DNA from: Prevotella sp. oral taxon 376
GTDB taxonomy: Bacteria; Bacteroidota; Bacteroidia; Bacteroidales; Bacteroidaceae
DNA: 64,000 bases
Reading direction: 5' to 3'
NCBI RefSeq assembly: GCF_003043945.1
Contig: NZ_PYXG01000002.1
Span: 434,001-498,000, forward strand
The translations under genes and the position numbers were made by a program. The notes beneath the pieces are model-generated. The model made no database searches. It saw only the letters and a program-made list of their open reading frames with translations, and was not told where the DNA came from. Below are positions 52,360-60,256 of the stretch, piece by piece; position 1 is the stretch's first letter; every line of letters starts with the position of its first letter.

Positions 52360-54513
52360 ATGGACGCATATATCAAAATCATAGCCAATGCCTTGAACCT
52401 TCGGGAAGAGGCAGTGGAGAATACGCTGAGACTACTTGACGAGGGTGCCACCATCCCTTTCATTGCCCGCTATCGCAAAGAACGGACAGGAGGACTTGAC
52501 GAAGTACAGATTACTCAGATAAGTAACTGGAACGATCGCCTCAAGGAACTGACGAAGCGGAAGGAGACGATTGTCAAAACCATTGACGAGCAGGGCAAAA
52601 TGACGGCGGAACTGCAACTGCGGATAGAAGAATGCTGGAACGCCACGGAACTGGAAGACATCTACCTCCCCTACCGCCCGAAACGGCGCACGAGGGCACA
52701 GGTGGCCCGTGAGAAAGGGCTCGAACCTCTCGCCCAATACATCCTGCAGCAGCGAGGAACACTCCGGCAGGCTCCTCCCATTCTCTCCGCCCTCATTGCC
52801 CGGATGGGCGAAGAGGCTGCCGTCAATGGAGCCATGGACATCATTGCGGAGCTGGTGAACGAGAACGAGGGTACGAGAAATGTGGTCAGAGGCGAGTTCC
52901 AGCGGTTCGCGGTCATCTCATCCAAGGCTGTCAAAACAAAGCAGGACAGCGATGAGGCTGCGAAATATTCCGACTATTTTGACTTTTCAGAGCCTCTTCG
53001 CCGGTGTTCGTCGCATCGCCTGTTGGCCATGCGCCGTGGCGAGAGCGAAGGAATCTTGCGCGTAAGTATCTCCGTGGACGAAGACGAGTGTATCAAAAAA
53101 CTCAAACGGCACTATGTCCACGGGTTCGGAGAATTACAAGACATCCTCTCCGCCGCTGTAGAAGATGCCTACAAGCGGCTGCTGAAGCCGTCCATAGAGA
53201 ACGAGTTTGCCGCCTCGAGCAAAGAGAAAGCCGACGAGGAAGCCATTAATGTTTTCTCTGAAAATCTACGACAGCTACTGTTGGCAGCCCCACTGGGCCA
53301 GAAGCGCGTGATGGCATTCGACCCCGGATATGTCAACGGATGCAAGATTGCCTGCCTCGACAAACAAGGAGCCCTCCTGCACCATGAGATCATCTATCCT
53401 CATCCGCCCAAGCGGTTTTATGCCCAGTCAACGGTAGCCATGATGCGGATGATCAAAGACTTCCGCATAGAGGCCATAGCCATAGGCAACGGAACAGCGT
53501 CAAGGGAATCGCAGGCGTTTGTCAAGGAGGTGGTCGACAAAATCGGAGAACTGCCACAAGGCAAGCCGCAGGTCTTCGTAGTCAGTGAAGACGGGGCCTC
53601 CATCTACTCCGCGTCAAAGCTTGCGCGAGAAGAATTCCCCGACGAAGATGTTACCGTGCGAGGCGCCGTCTCCATTGGAAGACGGCTGATGGACCCCCTG
53701 TCGGAACTGGTAAAGATCGATCCGAAGAATATAGGCGTGGGACAGTATCAGCACGATGTAGACCAGGCCAAGCTGAAGCACTCTCTCGACCAGACCGTGG
53801 AAAGCTGCGTGAACCTCGTGGGGGTAAACCTGAACACGGCGAGCACCTATCTTTTAATGTACATCAGCGGTCTCGGTCCGGTTCTGGCGAAGAATATCGT
53901 GGACTACCGCACCGAGAACGGCCCGTTCAGCAGCCGGAGCCAACTTAAGAAAGTGCCGCGATTAGGTGCCGCGGCGTTCCTGCAATGCGCGGGATTCCTC
54001 CGTATCCCGAATGCCGACAACCCACTGGACAACAGCGCCGTGCACCCCGAGAGCTATGGCATCGTGGAGCAGATGGCCAAAGACCAGCAATGCACGGTGA
54101 AGGAGCTCATCGACGACAAAAGCCGCCAGAAAGGCATCCAACTCGAGCGATACCTCACGGCGGAAGTGGGAATGCCCACCTTGCTCGATATCCGAAAAGA
54201 ACTGGAGAAGCCCGGACGAGACCCCCGCCAGCAGATTGAGGTGTTCGAGTTCGACCCGAGGGTCAAGGAGATTGACGACCTCGAGGTGGGTATGGAGCTG
54301 CCGGGTATCGTTACCAACATCACAAACTTCGGCGCCTTTGTCGACATCGGCGTGCATCAAGACGGGTTGGTACATATCTCCCAGCTTGCCGACAAGTTCG
54401 TAAGAGACCCCAACGAGGTGGTTAAGCTCCACCAGCATGTAATGGTAAGGGTCATCGCCGTGGACGAGAGGAGAAAGAGAATCAGCCTGACGATGAAACA
54501 GATCAAACAATAA
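52360..54513 (+). CDS. tex: RNA-binding transcription accessory protein Tex
   Basis: 717 residues with the full Tex layout: N-terminal helical domain (LREEAVENTLRLLDEGATIPFIARYRKE), a YqgF/RNase H-like domain (about 320-450, VMAFDPGYVNGCKIACLD), helix-hairpin-helix domain (about 480-560, GLGPVLAKNIVDYRTENG) and a C-terminal S1 domain (about 635-710, GIVTNITNFGAFVDIGVHQDGLVH). It binds nucleic acid and influences transcription and toxin expression in some species. Monocistronic or read with the VOC gene 44 bp downstream. Confidence 0.95.
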   Translation: MDAYIKIIANALNLREEAVENTLRLLDEGATIPFIARYRKERTGGLDEVQITQISNWNDRLKELTKRKETIVKTIDEQGKMTAELQLRIEECWNATELEDIYLPYRPKRRTRAQVAREKGLEPLAQYILQQRGTLRQAPPILSALIARMGEEAAVNGAMDIIAELVNENEGTRNVVRGEFQRFAVISSKAVKTKQDSDEAAKYSDYFDFSEPLRRCSSHRLLAMRRGESEGILRVSISVDEDECIKKLKRHYVHGFGELQDILSAAVEDAYKRLLKPSIENEFAASSKEKADEEAINVFSENLRQLLLAAPLGQKRVMAFDPGYVNGCKIACLDKQGALLHHEIIYPHPPKRFYAQSTVAMMRMIKDFRIEAIAIGNGTASRESQAFVKEVVDKIGELPQGKPQVFVVSEDGASIYSASKLAREEFPDEDVTVRGAVSIGRRLMDPLSELVKIDPKNIGVGQYQHDVDQAKLKHSLDQTVESCVNLVGVNLNTASTYLLMYISGLGPVLAKNIVDYRTENGPFSSRSQLKKVPRLGAAAFLQCAGFLRIPNADNPLDNSAVHPESYGIVEQMAKDQQCTVKELIDDKSRQKGIQLERYLTAEVGMPTLLDIRKELEKPGRDPRQQIEVFEFDPRVKEIDDLEVGMELPGIVTNITNFGAFVDIGVHQDGLVHISQLADKFVRDPNEVVKLHQHVMVRVIAVDERRKRISLTMKQIKQ

Positions 54514-54557
54514 AAAAACAACGAGCCAACGCGCAAACTCTTAATCAGAAGCTTTAT

Positions 54558-54908
54558 ATGAAAACAGACAACTATTTCTTTCCCGCGACAGACTTTGAGG
54601 CCGCCAAGCATTTCTATGGCGAATTACTCGGATTGGCCATTAAATTTGATTTCAGCCCTATGGGGATGATCGCCTACAAAATAGGGAGCGACGAGCCTGC
54701 GATCATCTTAAAAGACATCACACGATATTCCGATGCTAAACCAGCCTTATGGATAGAGGTCGAAGATGTGATGGAAGAATACTCGAGACTAAAAGAAAAA
54801 GGGATTCAATTCCTATCAAAGCCGTTCCGAATCAAGACCGGATGGGCAGTAGAATTCGACGACCCATCAGGAAATCGGCTGGGAATCACAGACTATAAAG
54901 CTATGTAA
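54558..54908 (+). CDS. VOC-superfamily (glyoxalase/bleomycin-resistance-like) protein
   Basis: 116 residues with two beta-alpha-beta-beta-beta modules: YFFPATDFEAAKHFYGELLGL and PALWIEVEDVMEEYSRLKEKG...VEFDDPSGNRLGITDY. The C-terminal Glu/Asp region fits a metal site, but the N-terminal His ligand of glyoxalase I is not evident. Ligand and activity are unknown. Confidence 0.8.
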   Translation: MKTDNYFFPATDFEAAKHFYGELLGLAIKFDFSPMGMIAYKIGSDEPAIILKDITRYSDAKPALWIEVEDVMEEYSRLKEKGIQFLSKPFRIKTGWAVEFDDPSGNRLGITDYKAM

Positions 54909-54937
54909 GATTCAACTAAAGACCGCTTTCTCCAAAA

Positions 54938-54976
54938 GAAACAGGCCGCTTATCCTCACGAATAGCGGCCTGTTTC
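54938..54976. terminator. Bidirectional terminator between the VOC gene and rplT
   Basis: GAAACAGGCCGCT and AGCGGCCTGTTTC form a perfect 13-bp inverted repeat with a 13-nt loop. A-rich and T-rich ends flank it on both strands, so it can serve both convergent units. Confidence 0.85.
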
Positions 54977-55018
54977 ATTATCTAAACATGTCTTCCCCAA
55001 AAGGAAGATGCTTCGTTT

Positions 55019-55363
55019 TTACTTCACCTTGTCCACAATGGCCTTGAAAGCCTCTGGATTATTGACAGCAAGGTCAGCAAGTACCTTGCGGTTGATCTCA
55101 ATGCCTGCCTTATGGAGAGCACCCATCAACTGAGAGTAACTCATATCGTGCAGACGGGCTGCGGCATTGATACGCTGGATCCACAATGCGCGGAATGTGC
55201 GCTTCTTGTTACGACGATCACGATAAGCGTAAGTAAGACCCTTTTCCCAAGTGTTCTTCGCTACGGTCCAGACATTCTTACGAGCTCCGAAATAACCTTT
55301 AGTGAGCTTCAGAATTCTTTTTCTTCTTGCCCTTGAAGCAACATGATTTACTGATCTTGGCAT
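55019..55363 (-). CDS. rplT: Ribosomal protein bL20
   Basis: 114 residues, the usual length. It begins [20 protein letters not shown] and contains [13 protein letters not shown] and [20 protein letters not shown]. It is an early-assembly protein of the 50S subunit. Last gene of infC-rpmI-rplT, before the bidirectional terminator. Confidence 0.98.
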   Translation of the reverse strand: MPRSVNHVASRARRKRILKLTKGYFGARKNVWTVAKNTWEKGLTYAYRDRRNKKRTFRALWIQRINAAARLHDMSYSQLMGALHKAGIEINRKVLADLAVNNPEAFKAIVDKVK

Positions 55364-55401
55364 AATTTTCTTCTTTTTAAAGTTCTACTAAAAGTTAACG
55401 A

Positions 55402-55599
55402 TTAACGGAGGCACAACAGGTCGCGCACCTGTTTCATGTTAGCCTTGTCGACCAAAGTCTGGTGAACGAGGTTTCTTTTCTGCTTCTTTGTTTTCTTCGT
55501 CAGAATATGACTGTGGTAAGCATGATGTCTCTTGATCTTACCTGTACCGGTGAGACGAAATCTCTTCTTCGCGCCGGAATTTGTCTTTACTTTTGGCAT
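55402..55599 (-). CDS. rpmI: Ribosomal protein bL35
   Basis: 65 residues, basic throughout: [20 protein letters not shown] at the N-terminus, then [20 protein letters not shown] structural protein of the 50S subunit. It sits 75 bp after infC and 38 bp before rplT in the canonical order. Confidence 0.98.
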   Translation of the reverse strand: MPKVKTNSGAKKRFRLTGTGKIKRHHAYHSHILTKKTKKQKRNLVHQTLVDKANMKQVRDLLCLR

Positions 55600-55674
55600 T
55601 TTTGCTTGTTTTTAAATTGTTATTAATATAGGTGGTAAAGTATATACCAAGACTTTACGCACACATTTCTTTCC

Positions 55675-56361
55675 TTATTCTTCGACCGCCCCTGCCAGTT
55701 TCTTCAACGCCTCGCCGCCTTTGGCATTGGCGAGCAAACCGTTGGCCTCGGCGGCAGCTTCCTGCTCGGCCTTGGCAGCCTGACGGGCAGCATCCTGCTC
55801 GGCCTCTCGGTCGCGCTTCTGCTGACTCTTTTTCTGCACGCCCGCCTTCTTAGGAGCGAGATAGAGAAACATCTTCTTGCCCTCAAGAGCCGGCATCGAC
55901 TCCACCTTGCCATATTCCTCCAAGTCGTTCGCAAAGCGCAGCAACAGCACCTCGCCCTGTTCCTTGAAAAGAATGGAACGGCCGCGGAAGAACACATAGG
56001 CACGCACCTTGTTACCTTCCAGCAGGAATTCACGCGCATGCTTCAGCTTGAACTGATAGTCATGCTCGTCGGTCTGAGGGCCGAAGCGAATCTCCTTCAC
56101 CTCTACCTTCACCTGTTTCTGCTTCATTTCCTTCTGCCGCTTCTTCTGCTGGTAGAGAAACTTGGAATAGTCGATGAGACGACAAACCGGTGGCTGGGCA
56201 TTCGGGGATATCTCCACGAGGTCAACCCCTTCCTGGCGAGCCATGTCAAGCGCCTTACGAGTAGGCAAGACTTCTGACCCGTTATCACCAACTACACGAA
56301 CTTCCCGTGCGCGAATCTGCTCATTCACACGGTACTGACTCTTCAATCTGTCATTCTTCAT
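55675..56361 (-). CDS. infC: Translation initiation factor IF-3
   Basis: 228 residues. IF-3 N domain ([41 protein letters not shown]), linker helix ([17 protein letters not shown]) and C domain ([27 protein letters not shown]) end near 172. The last ~55 residues are a Lys/Ala/Gln/Glu-rich tail absent from E. coli IF-3. It starts with ATG, not the AUU used for autoregulation in enterobacteria. Own promoter at 56387. Confidence 0.96.
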   Translation of the reverse strand: MKNDRLKSQYRVNEQIRAREVRVVGDNGSEVLPTRKALDMARQEGVDLVEISPNAQPPVCRLIDYSKFLYQQKKRQKEMKQKQVKVEVKEIRFGPQTDEHDYQFKLKHAREFLLEGNKVRAYVFFRGRSILFKEQGEVLLLRFANDLEEYGKVESMPALEGKKMFLYLAPKKAGVQKKSQQKRDREAEQDAARQAAKAEQEAAAEANGLLANAKGGEALKKLAGAVEE

Positions 56362-56386
56362 CCAACTATATTCTATTTAGCGGATG

Positions 56387-56394
56387 CAAAGATA
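56387..56394 (-). promoter_or_regulatory. -7 element of the infC-rpmI-rplT operon
   Basis: TATCTTTG (minus strand) lies 25 bp before the infC ATG. The leader is short, with no visible room for a ribosomal-protein leader structure. Confidence 0.6.
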
Positions 56395-56458
56395 ATGGTT
56401 TTCCGTGAAATAGCCAAAATATTCTGACATTATTTTTCATCTATATTCCGACATCCTG

Positions 56459-56932
56459 TCAGAACACATACGACAGGCTGAAGTTCATGATTCCCCGGTC
56501 GTAGTCGTCCACAAACTGATAGTAAGTTTCCGCGTTCAGGTGCAGGTTGCGGGTAATGTTATACTGCAAGCCGCCCCCGAGGTTCACGCCCACATTGGTT
56601 TCCGAATAATCTATGGGGCCGCGGTCGAAGTCATGGCCCGACACTGCCAGTCCGCCCAGCGGGTAAAGCTTAAACTTATTGGTGATGTGGAAGATGTAAT
56701 GCAGGTTTGCGTTCACATCCCACGCCGAGTGATCGTCTGACTCGGGATAGTAATTCAGGGTCAGTTCAGGTCTGAAATGGCCGTCGATGTTATATCGTCC
56801 CAACAGGCCGATGCCCACATTCGGATCGTCGAAGCCATAATTGAACTTCACGCCAAACTCAAAAGTCTCTCTCTGTGCGAAGCCGCTCGTGCTCACGAGG
56901 GCGAGAGTAAGCAATAAAAACAATTTCTTCAT
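56459..56932 (-). CDS. Small outer-membrane beta-barrel protein (porin-like)
   Basis: 157 residues. The signal peptide (KKLFLLLTLALVSTSGFAQ) is followed by about eight alternating strands (FEFGVKFNYGF, GIGLLGRYNI, FRPELTLNYYP, VNANLHYIFHITNKFKLYP, VGVNLGGGLQYNI) and the C-terminal Phe (FSLSYVF) that BAM recognises. It resembles OmpA/OmpW-size barrels. Function unknown. It lies between infC and thrS, which are usually adjacent. Confidence 0.78.
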   Translation of the reverse strand: MKKLFLLLTLALVSTSGFAQRETFEFGVKFNYGFDDPNVGIGLLGRYNIDGHFRPELTLNYYPESDDHSAWDVNANLHYIFHITNKFKLYPLGGLAVSGHDFDRGPIDYSETNVGVNLGGGLQYNITRNLHLNAETYYQFVDDYDRGIMNFSLSYVF

Positions 56933-57121
56933 AATCTTTCCTTTCTGATAAATAACGATGCAAACTTACACAAAAATCGTGAGAGCCGGGCATTTCTATA
57001 AAGTTTTTTATCTTTCTTTAGAGGAAATACATACTTGCGACCGACCTCTCGACGCAGCTTCCGGAGACACCCCGACACGGATTCCCGTGCGCTAAGTTTT
57101 GGAAAGCGGCCCGAAATTTTG

Positions 57122-57129
57122 TATCTTTG
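57122..57129 (+). promoter_or_regulatory. -7 element of the cysteine-containing protein gene
   Basis: TATCTTTG lies 27 bp before the ATG at 57157. Confidence 0.6.
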
Positions 57130-57156
57130 CATGTCAACATAAAAAAATCAGAGAAC

Positions 57157-57618
57157 ATGAAAAACAAAGTTTCAGACATCGAAACCGGCCGCCTGAGCCT
57201 GCCCAGGAGCTGGGCGCACTGCTTCAAGGAGACATGCGAGCAAAAGGAAAACTGCCTCCGCCACCTGACGGGAGCCTCCCTCCCCGCCGACAAACTGTTC
57301 GGCATGGCTGTCTATCCCACCGCCGGCACAGGCGGCACATGCCCCTTCTTCAGGGAAGCCCGCACGATGAACGGGGCGTGGGGATTCGCCAGTCTCTTCA
57401 GAAATGTAAAGGAAAAAGACCATGCGCAACTGCGCCGGCGGATGAAGGAATACCTTGGGAGCAACGGCACCTACTACAAATATGAGCATGGCACGCTGCT
57501 CCTCACCCCGGCGCAACAGGCCTGGATTCTCGCTCTTTTCCGCGAGTTCGGCTACGAGGAGGGGCTTGCGTTCGAGCACTATGAGACCACCGTAGACTTC
57601 CGCGGCGGCAATTCGTAG
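57157..57618 (+). CDS. Cysteine-containing protein of unknown function (possibly DUF6078-like)
   Basis: 153 residues, cytosolic. Conserved-looking cysteines in WAHCFKETCEQKENCLRHL and TCPFFREAR suggest a metal or redox site. The rest is helical (QLRRRMKEYLGS, PAQQAWILALFREFGYEEGL). It resembles, from memory, a Bacteroidota family called DUF6078; I am not certain. It is a single-gene unit whose stop codon is only 2 bp before a 22-bp repeat array. Confidence 0.6.
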   Translation: MKNKVSDIETGRLSLPRSWAHCFKETCEQKENCLRHLTGASLPADKLFGMAVYPTAGTGGTCPFFREARTMNGAWGFASLFRNVKEKDHAQLRRRMKEYLGSNGTYYKYEHGTLLLTPAQQAWILALFREFGYEEGLAFEHYETTVDFRGGNS

Positions 57619-57620
57619 GA

Positions 57621-57681
57621 TTACACACGGCGTGTAATGCCATTACAAACAGCGTGTAACATGCTTACAAACGGCTTGTAA
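57621..57681. repeat. 22-bp-pitch array, TTACA-N7-TGTAA type, three units
   Basis: Units at 57621, 57643 and 57665: TTACACACGGCGTGTAA, TTACAAACAGCGTGTAA and TTACAAACGGCTTGTAA; spacers TGCCA and CATGC. All six half-sites are perfect. Unit 1 is identical to unit 2 of the 12471 array, and spacer CATGC occurs in both. The array starts 3 bases after the stop codon of the preceding gene, in the convergent gap before thrS. Confidence 0.9.
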
Positions 57682-57711
57682 CTCCCCCCGAAGCAAGCAC
57701 CCGCCAACAGA

Positions 57712-57741
57712 ACAAGCCCCGGTAGCTCCATGAGAGCATGC
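57712..57741. terminator. Strong hairpin between the 57157 gene and thrS
   Basis: ACAAGCCCCGG and CCGGGGCTTGT form a perfect 11-bp stem with an 8-nt loop 28 bp past the thrS stop. It lacks a clear T-run on either strand, so it may stabilise 3' ends or terminate weakly. Confidence 0.5.
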
Positions 57742-57769
57742 CGGGGCTTGTCGTATAAGGGCATAACGA

Positions 57770-59722
57770 TTACTGTTCGGCGAGCTTCAACTGCTCCGCC
57801 ACCTCGTCGTTGATGCGCCGGGCAAAGGCTTCCTTCGTCATCGTAGACTGTTCGCCACCGCCCTGCTTACGCATGGAGACGAGCCCTTCGGCTGTCTCTT
57901 TCTCGCCCACGATTACCATATAGGGCACACGCTTGAGCTCGTTGTCGCGTATCTTGCGCCCTATCTTCTCATTGCGATCATCGACAAAGGCACGCACATC
58001 GCAACTGTCCAGATACCGGCAGACCTGCTCCGCATAGCCGTTGTATTTCTCGGAGATGGGCAGGATGGCCACCTGATCGGGCGTGAGCCACAACGGGAAG
58101 TGGCCTGCCGTGTGCTCGATGAGCACAGCGGTGAAGCGCTCGAGCGAGCCGAAAGGCGCACGGTGAATCATCACCGGGGTCTGCTTGGAGTTGTCCTCGG
58201 CAGTATACTCGAGCTTGAAGCGCTGCGGCAGGTTGTAGTCCACCTGTATCGTGCCGAGCTGCCAGCGGCGACCGATGGCATCCTTGACCATGAAGTCGAG
58301 CTTCGGGCCATAGAAGGCAGCCTCGCCAATCTCCTCGCGAGCGTTCATTCCCTTCTCTCTGCAAGCCTCCCGGATGGCATTCTGGCTCTCCTCCCAAGTC
58401 TCGTCGGAGCCGATATACTTCTCCTTGTCGGCCGGGTCGCGCAGCGAAATCTGAGCCTCATAGTCGTCGAAGCCGAAGATGGTGAATACTTTCTGGATGA
58501 TGTCGATTACATTTTCAAACTCCCGCTTCACCTGATCGGGACGCACAAAGATGTGAGCGTCGTCCTGCGTGAAGTTGCGCACGCGGGTCAGTCCGTGCAG
58601 TTCGCCACTCTTCTCATAGCGGAACACCGTGCCGAACTCCGCGATACGCAGCGGCAGGTCTTTATAAGAGCGGGGCTTGCGGGCGTAGATCTCACAATGG
58701 TGAGGGCAGTTCATGGGCTTGAGCATATACTCCTCGTCCTCCTCAGGCGTGTGGATGGGCTGGAAGGCATCCTTCGAATAGTGGGCATAATGCCCGCTGG
58801 TAACATACAGGCTCTTGCCTCCGATGCCCGGCGTGATGACCTCCTGATAATTATAAGGCTTCAGCATCTTGCGCAACAAGTCTTGCAAGCGCAGGCGCAG
58901 AGCCGTTCCCTTGGGCAGCCAGATGGGCATTCCCTTGCCCACGCGGTCGGAGAACATGAAGAGTTCCATCTCCTTCCCTATCTTGCGATGGTCGCGTTTC
59001 TTGGCCTCCTCCAGCATCACGAGATACTCGTCGAGCATCTTCTTCTTAGGGAAAGTGATGCCGTAGATGCGTGTCATCTGCTCGCGCTTGGCGTCTCCGC
59101 GCCAGAAAGCGCCAGCCACCGAGGTAATCTTGATGGCCTTGATTTCGCCCGTCGACATCAAGTGAGGGCCACGACAGAGGTCGGTAAACCGGCCCTGTGT
59201 ATAGGTAGAAATCGTTCCGTCTTCCAAATCCTGCGCAATATGCTCACACTTATACTCCTGCCCGTCGGTCTCGAACTCTTTCAGCGCGTCTGCCTTGGAT
59301 ATATTCTTTCTCACGACAGGCTCGTCTTTCTTGGCAAGCTCACGCATCTTCTCTTCTATCTTGGGGAAGTCGTTCTCGGAAATCGATGTGCCGGCGGGCG
59401 GCATTACATCGTAGAAGAACCCGTTCTCAATGGCCGGGCCGAACCCGAACTGAATGCCGGGATAGAGCTCCTGAAGAGCTTCTGCCAGCAAATGGGCGCT
59501 GGTGTGCCAGAATGTGTGCTTGCCCTCCTCGTCCTCAAACTTGTAGAGGGCGATGGCAGCGTCCTCGTTGATGGGACGATTGAGCTCAACTGTCTCACCA
59601 TTGACGCCGCACGATACAACGGTGCGGGCGAGAGCCGGCGAGATGCTCTCGGCGATTTGTAACCCCGTTACGCCCTTTTCGTATTCACGAACAGAGCCGT
59701 CAGGAAAAGTGATTTTAACCAT
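57770..59722 (-). CDS. thrS: Threonyl-tRNA synthetase
   Basis: 650 residues. TGS domain (1-62, [16 protein letters not shown]), editing domain with [12 protein letters not shown] (HxxxH) and the class II core: [11 protein letters not shown] (zinc Cys), [14 protein letters not shown] (motif 2) and [17 protein letters not shown] (motif 3), then the anticodon-binding domain. ATG 59722 gives the family N-terminus. It is not contiguous with infC here. Confidence 0.97.
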   Translation of the reverse strand: MVKITFPDGSVREYEKGVTGLQIAESISPALARTVVSCGVNGETVELNRPINEDAAIALYKFEDEEGKHTFWHTSAHLLAEALQELYPGIQFGFGPAIENGFFYDVMPPAGTSISENDFPKIEEKMRELAKKDEPVVRKNISKADALKEFETDGQEYKCEHIAQDLEDGTISTYTQGRFTDLCRGPHLMSTGEIKAIKITSVAGAFWRGDAKREQMTRIYGITFPKKKMLDEYLVMLEEAKKRDHRKIGKEMELFMFSDRVGKGMPIWLPKGTALRLRLQDLLRKMLKPYNYQEVITPGIGGKSLYVTSGHYAHYSKDAFQPIHTPEEDEEYMLKPMNCPHHCEIYARKPRSYKDLPLRIAEFGTVFRYEKSGELHGLTRVRNFTQDDAHIFVRPDQVKREFENVIDIIQKVFTIFGFDDYEAQISLRDPADKEKYIGSDETWEESQNAIREACREKGMNAREEIGEAAFYGPKLDFMVKDAIGRRWQLGTIQVDYNLPQRFKLEYTAEDNSKQTPVMIHRAPFGSLERFTAVLIEHTAGHFPLWLTPDQVAILPISEKYNGYAEQVCRYLDSCDVRAFVDDRNEKIGRKIRDNELKRVPYMVIVGEKETAEGLVSMRKQGGGEQSTMTKEAFARRINDEVAEQLKLAEQ

Positions 59723-59752
59723 AATACAACTTAGTTTAATTCTAATCAAGTG

Positions 59753-59760
59753 CAAAAGTA
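59753..59760 (-). promoter_or_regulatory. -7 element of thrS
   Basis: TACTTTTG (minus strand) lies 30 bp before the thrS ATG. No T-box or operator-like hairpin was found in the leader. Confidence 0.5.
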
Positions 59761-59866
59761 ACACTTTCTGTCGAGACAAAGACTATTTTCCGGGAATAAT
59801 TCCACATTTTTTATTCCGCACGAAGATTTTTACAGAAAGCGTGATAAAGGTTAAGAAATAAATCGC

Positions 59867-59874
59867 TATCTTTG
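59867..59874 (+). promoter_or_regulatory. -7 element of the small secreted-protein gene
   Basis: TATCTTTG lies 37 bp before the ATG at 59912; it makes the earlier ATG at 59882 nearly leaderless and less likely. Confidence 0.5.
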
Positions 59875-59911
59875 CGGCAATATGACCAAGGACCATCAAG
59901 ACCCGGGCAAT

Positions 59912-60256
59912 ATGAAAAGACAACTGCTACTCATCGTCGCTATGCTGACGGCAATGCCACATCTTCAGGCACAAATGAAGAAGAAGGAAATCTCCGTCAT
60001 CCCACGCGTCGGCGTGAATATGGCCGACCTCAAGAATGTGTATGGATCAGTAGCAGGAACGGGATTGGCCGAAAGCACCTCGTTGGAAACCAAGATGAAG
60101 GTCAGACTGCTGATAGGGTGCGACCTCGAGATAGAACTTGCCCGCCCGCTCATGATGGACATCGGGACGATGGGCTACCGCTTCTCGCTGGGGAAAGTGG
60201 CCGACCGGCGGCCGAAATCGAAGTTCTATATGCCGGCTTCCGACGGTAATTACTAA
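59912..60256 (+). CDS. Small secreted protein, possibly a truncated beta-barrel
   Basis: 114 residues with a signal peptide (MKRQLLLIVAMLTAMPHLQAQ). The remainder reads like the first and last strands of a PorT-type outer-membrane barrel: VIPRVGVNMADLKNVYG, VRLLIGCDLEIELARPLMMD and MGYRFSLGKV. Such barrels are normally about 180-220 residues, so this may be a shortened or decaying copy. It converges with the large TPR gene and their coding ends overlap by 4 bp, with no terminator between. Confidence 0.55.
   Translation: MKRQLLLIVAMLTAMPHLQAQMKKKEISVIPRVGVNMADLKNVYGSVAGTGLAESTSLETKMKVRLLIGCDLEIELARPLMMDIGTMGYRFSLGKVADRRPKSKFYMPASDGNY

Noticed and set aside
58100..59662. 520-codon plus-strand open frame
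   Set aside because: Antisense to thrS; composition is that of a complementary-strand shadow.
59646..59684. Possible ninth TTACA/TGTAA array within thrS
   Set aside because: Only one right half-site (TGTAA), a 5-bp spacer and a TTACG/CGTAT pair are present; no third unit, and the codons encode a conserved TGS-domain stretch.
59723..59880. Search for a T-box or autoregulatory operator upstream of thrS
   Set aside because: No conserved T-box sequence or thrS-operator-like stem-loops; only a -7 element and AT-rich leader.
59872..60249. Alternative overlapping open frame to the small secreted protein
   Set aside because: It lacks a signal peptide and has an Arg/Gly/Thr-rich random-looking translation; the 59912 frame has a clear signal sequence and promoter distance.
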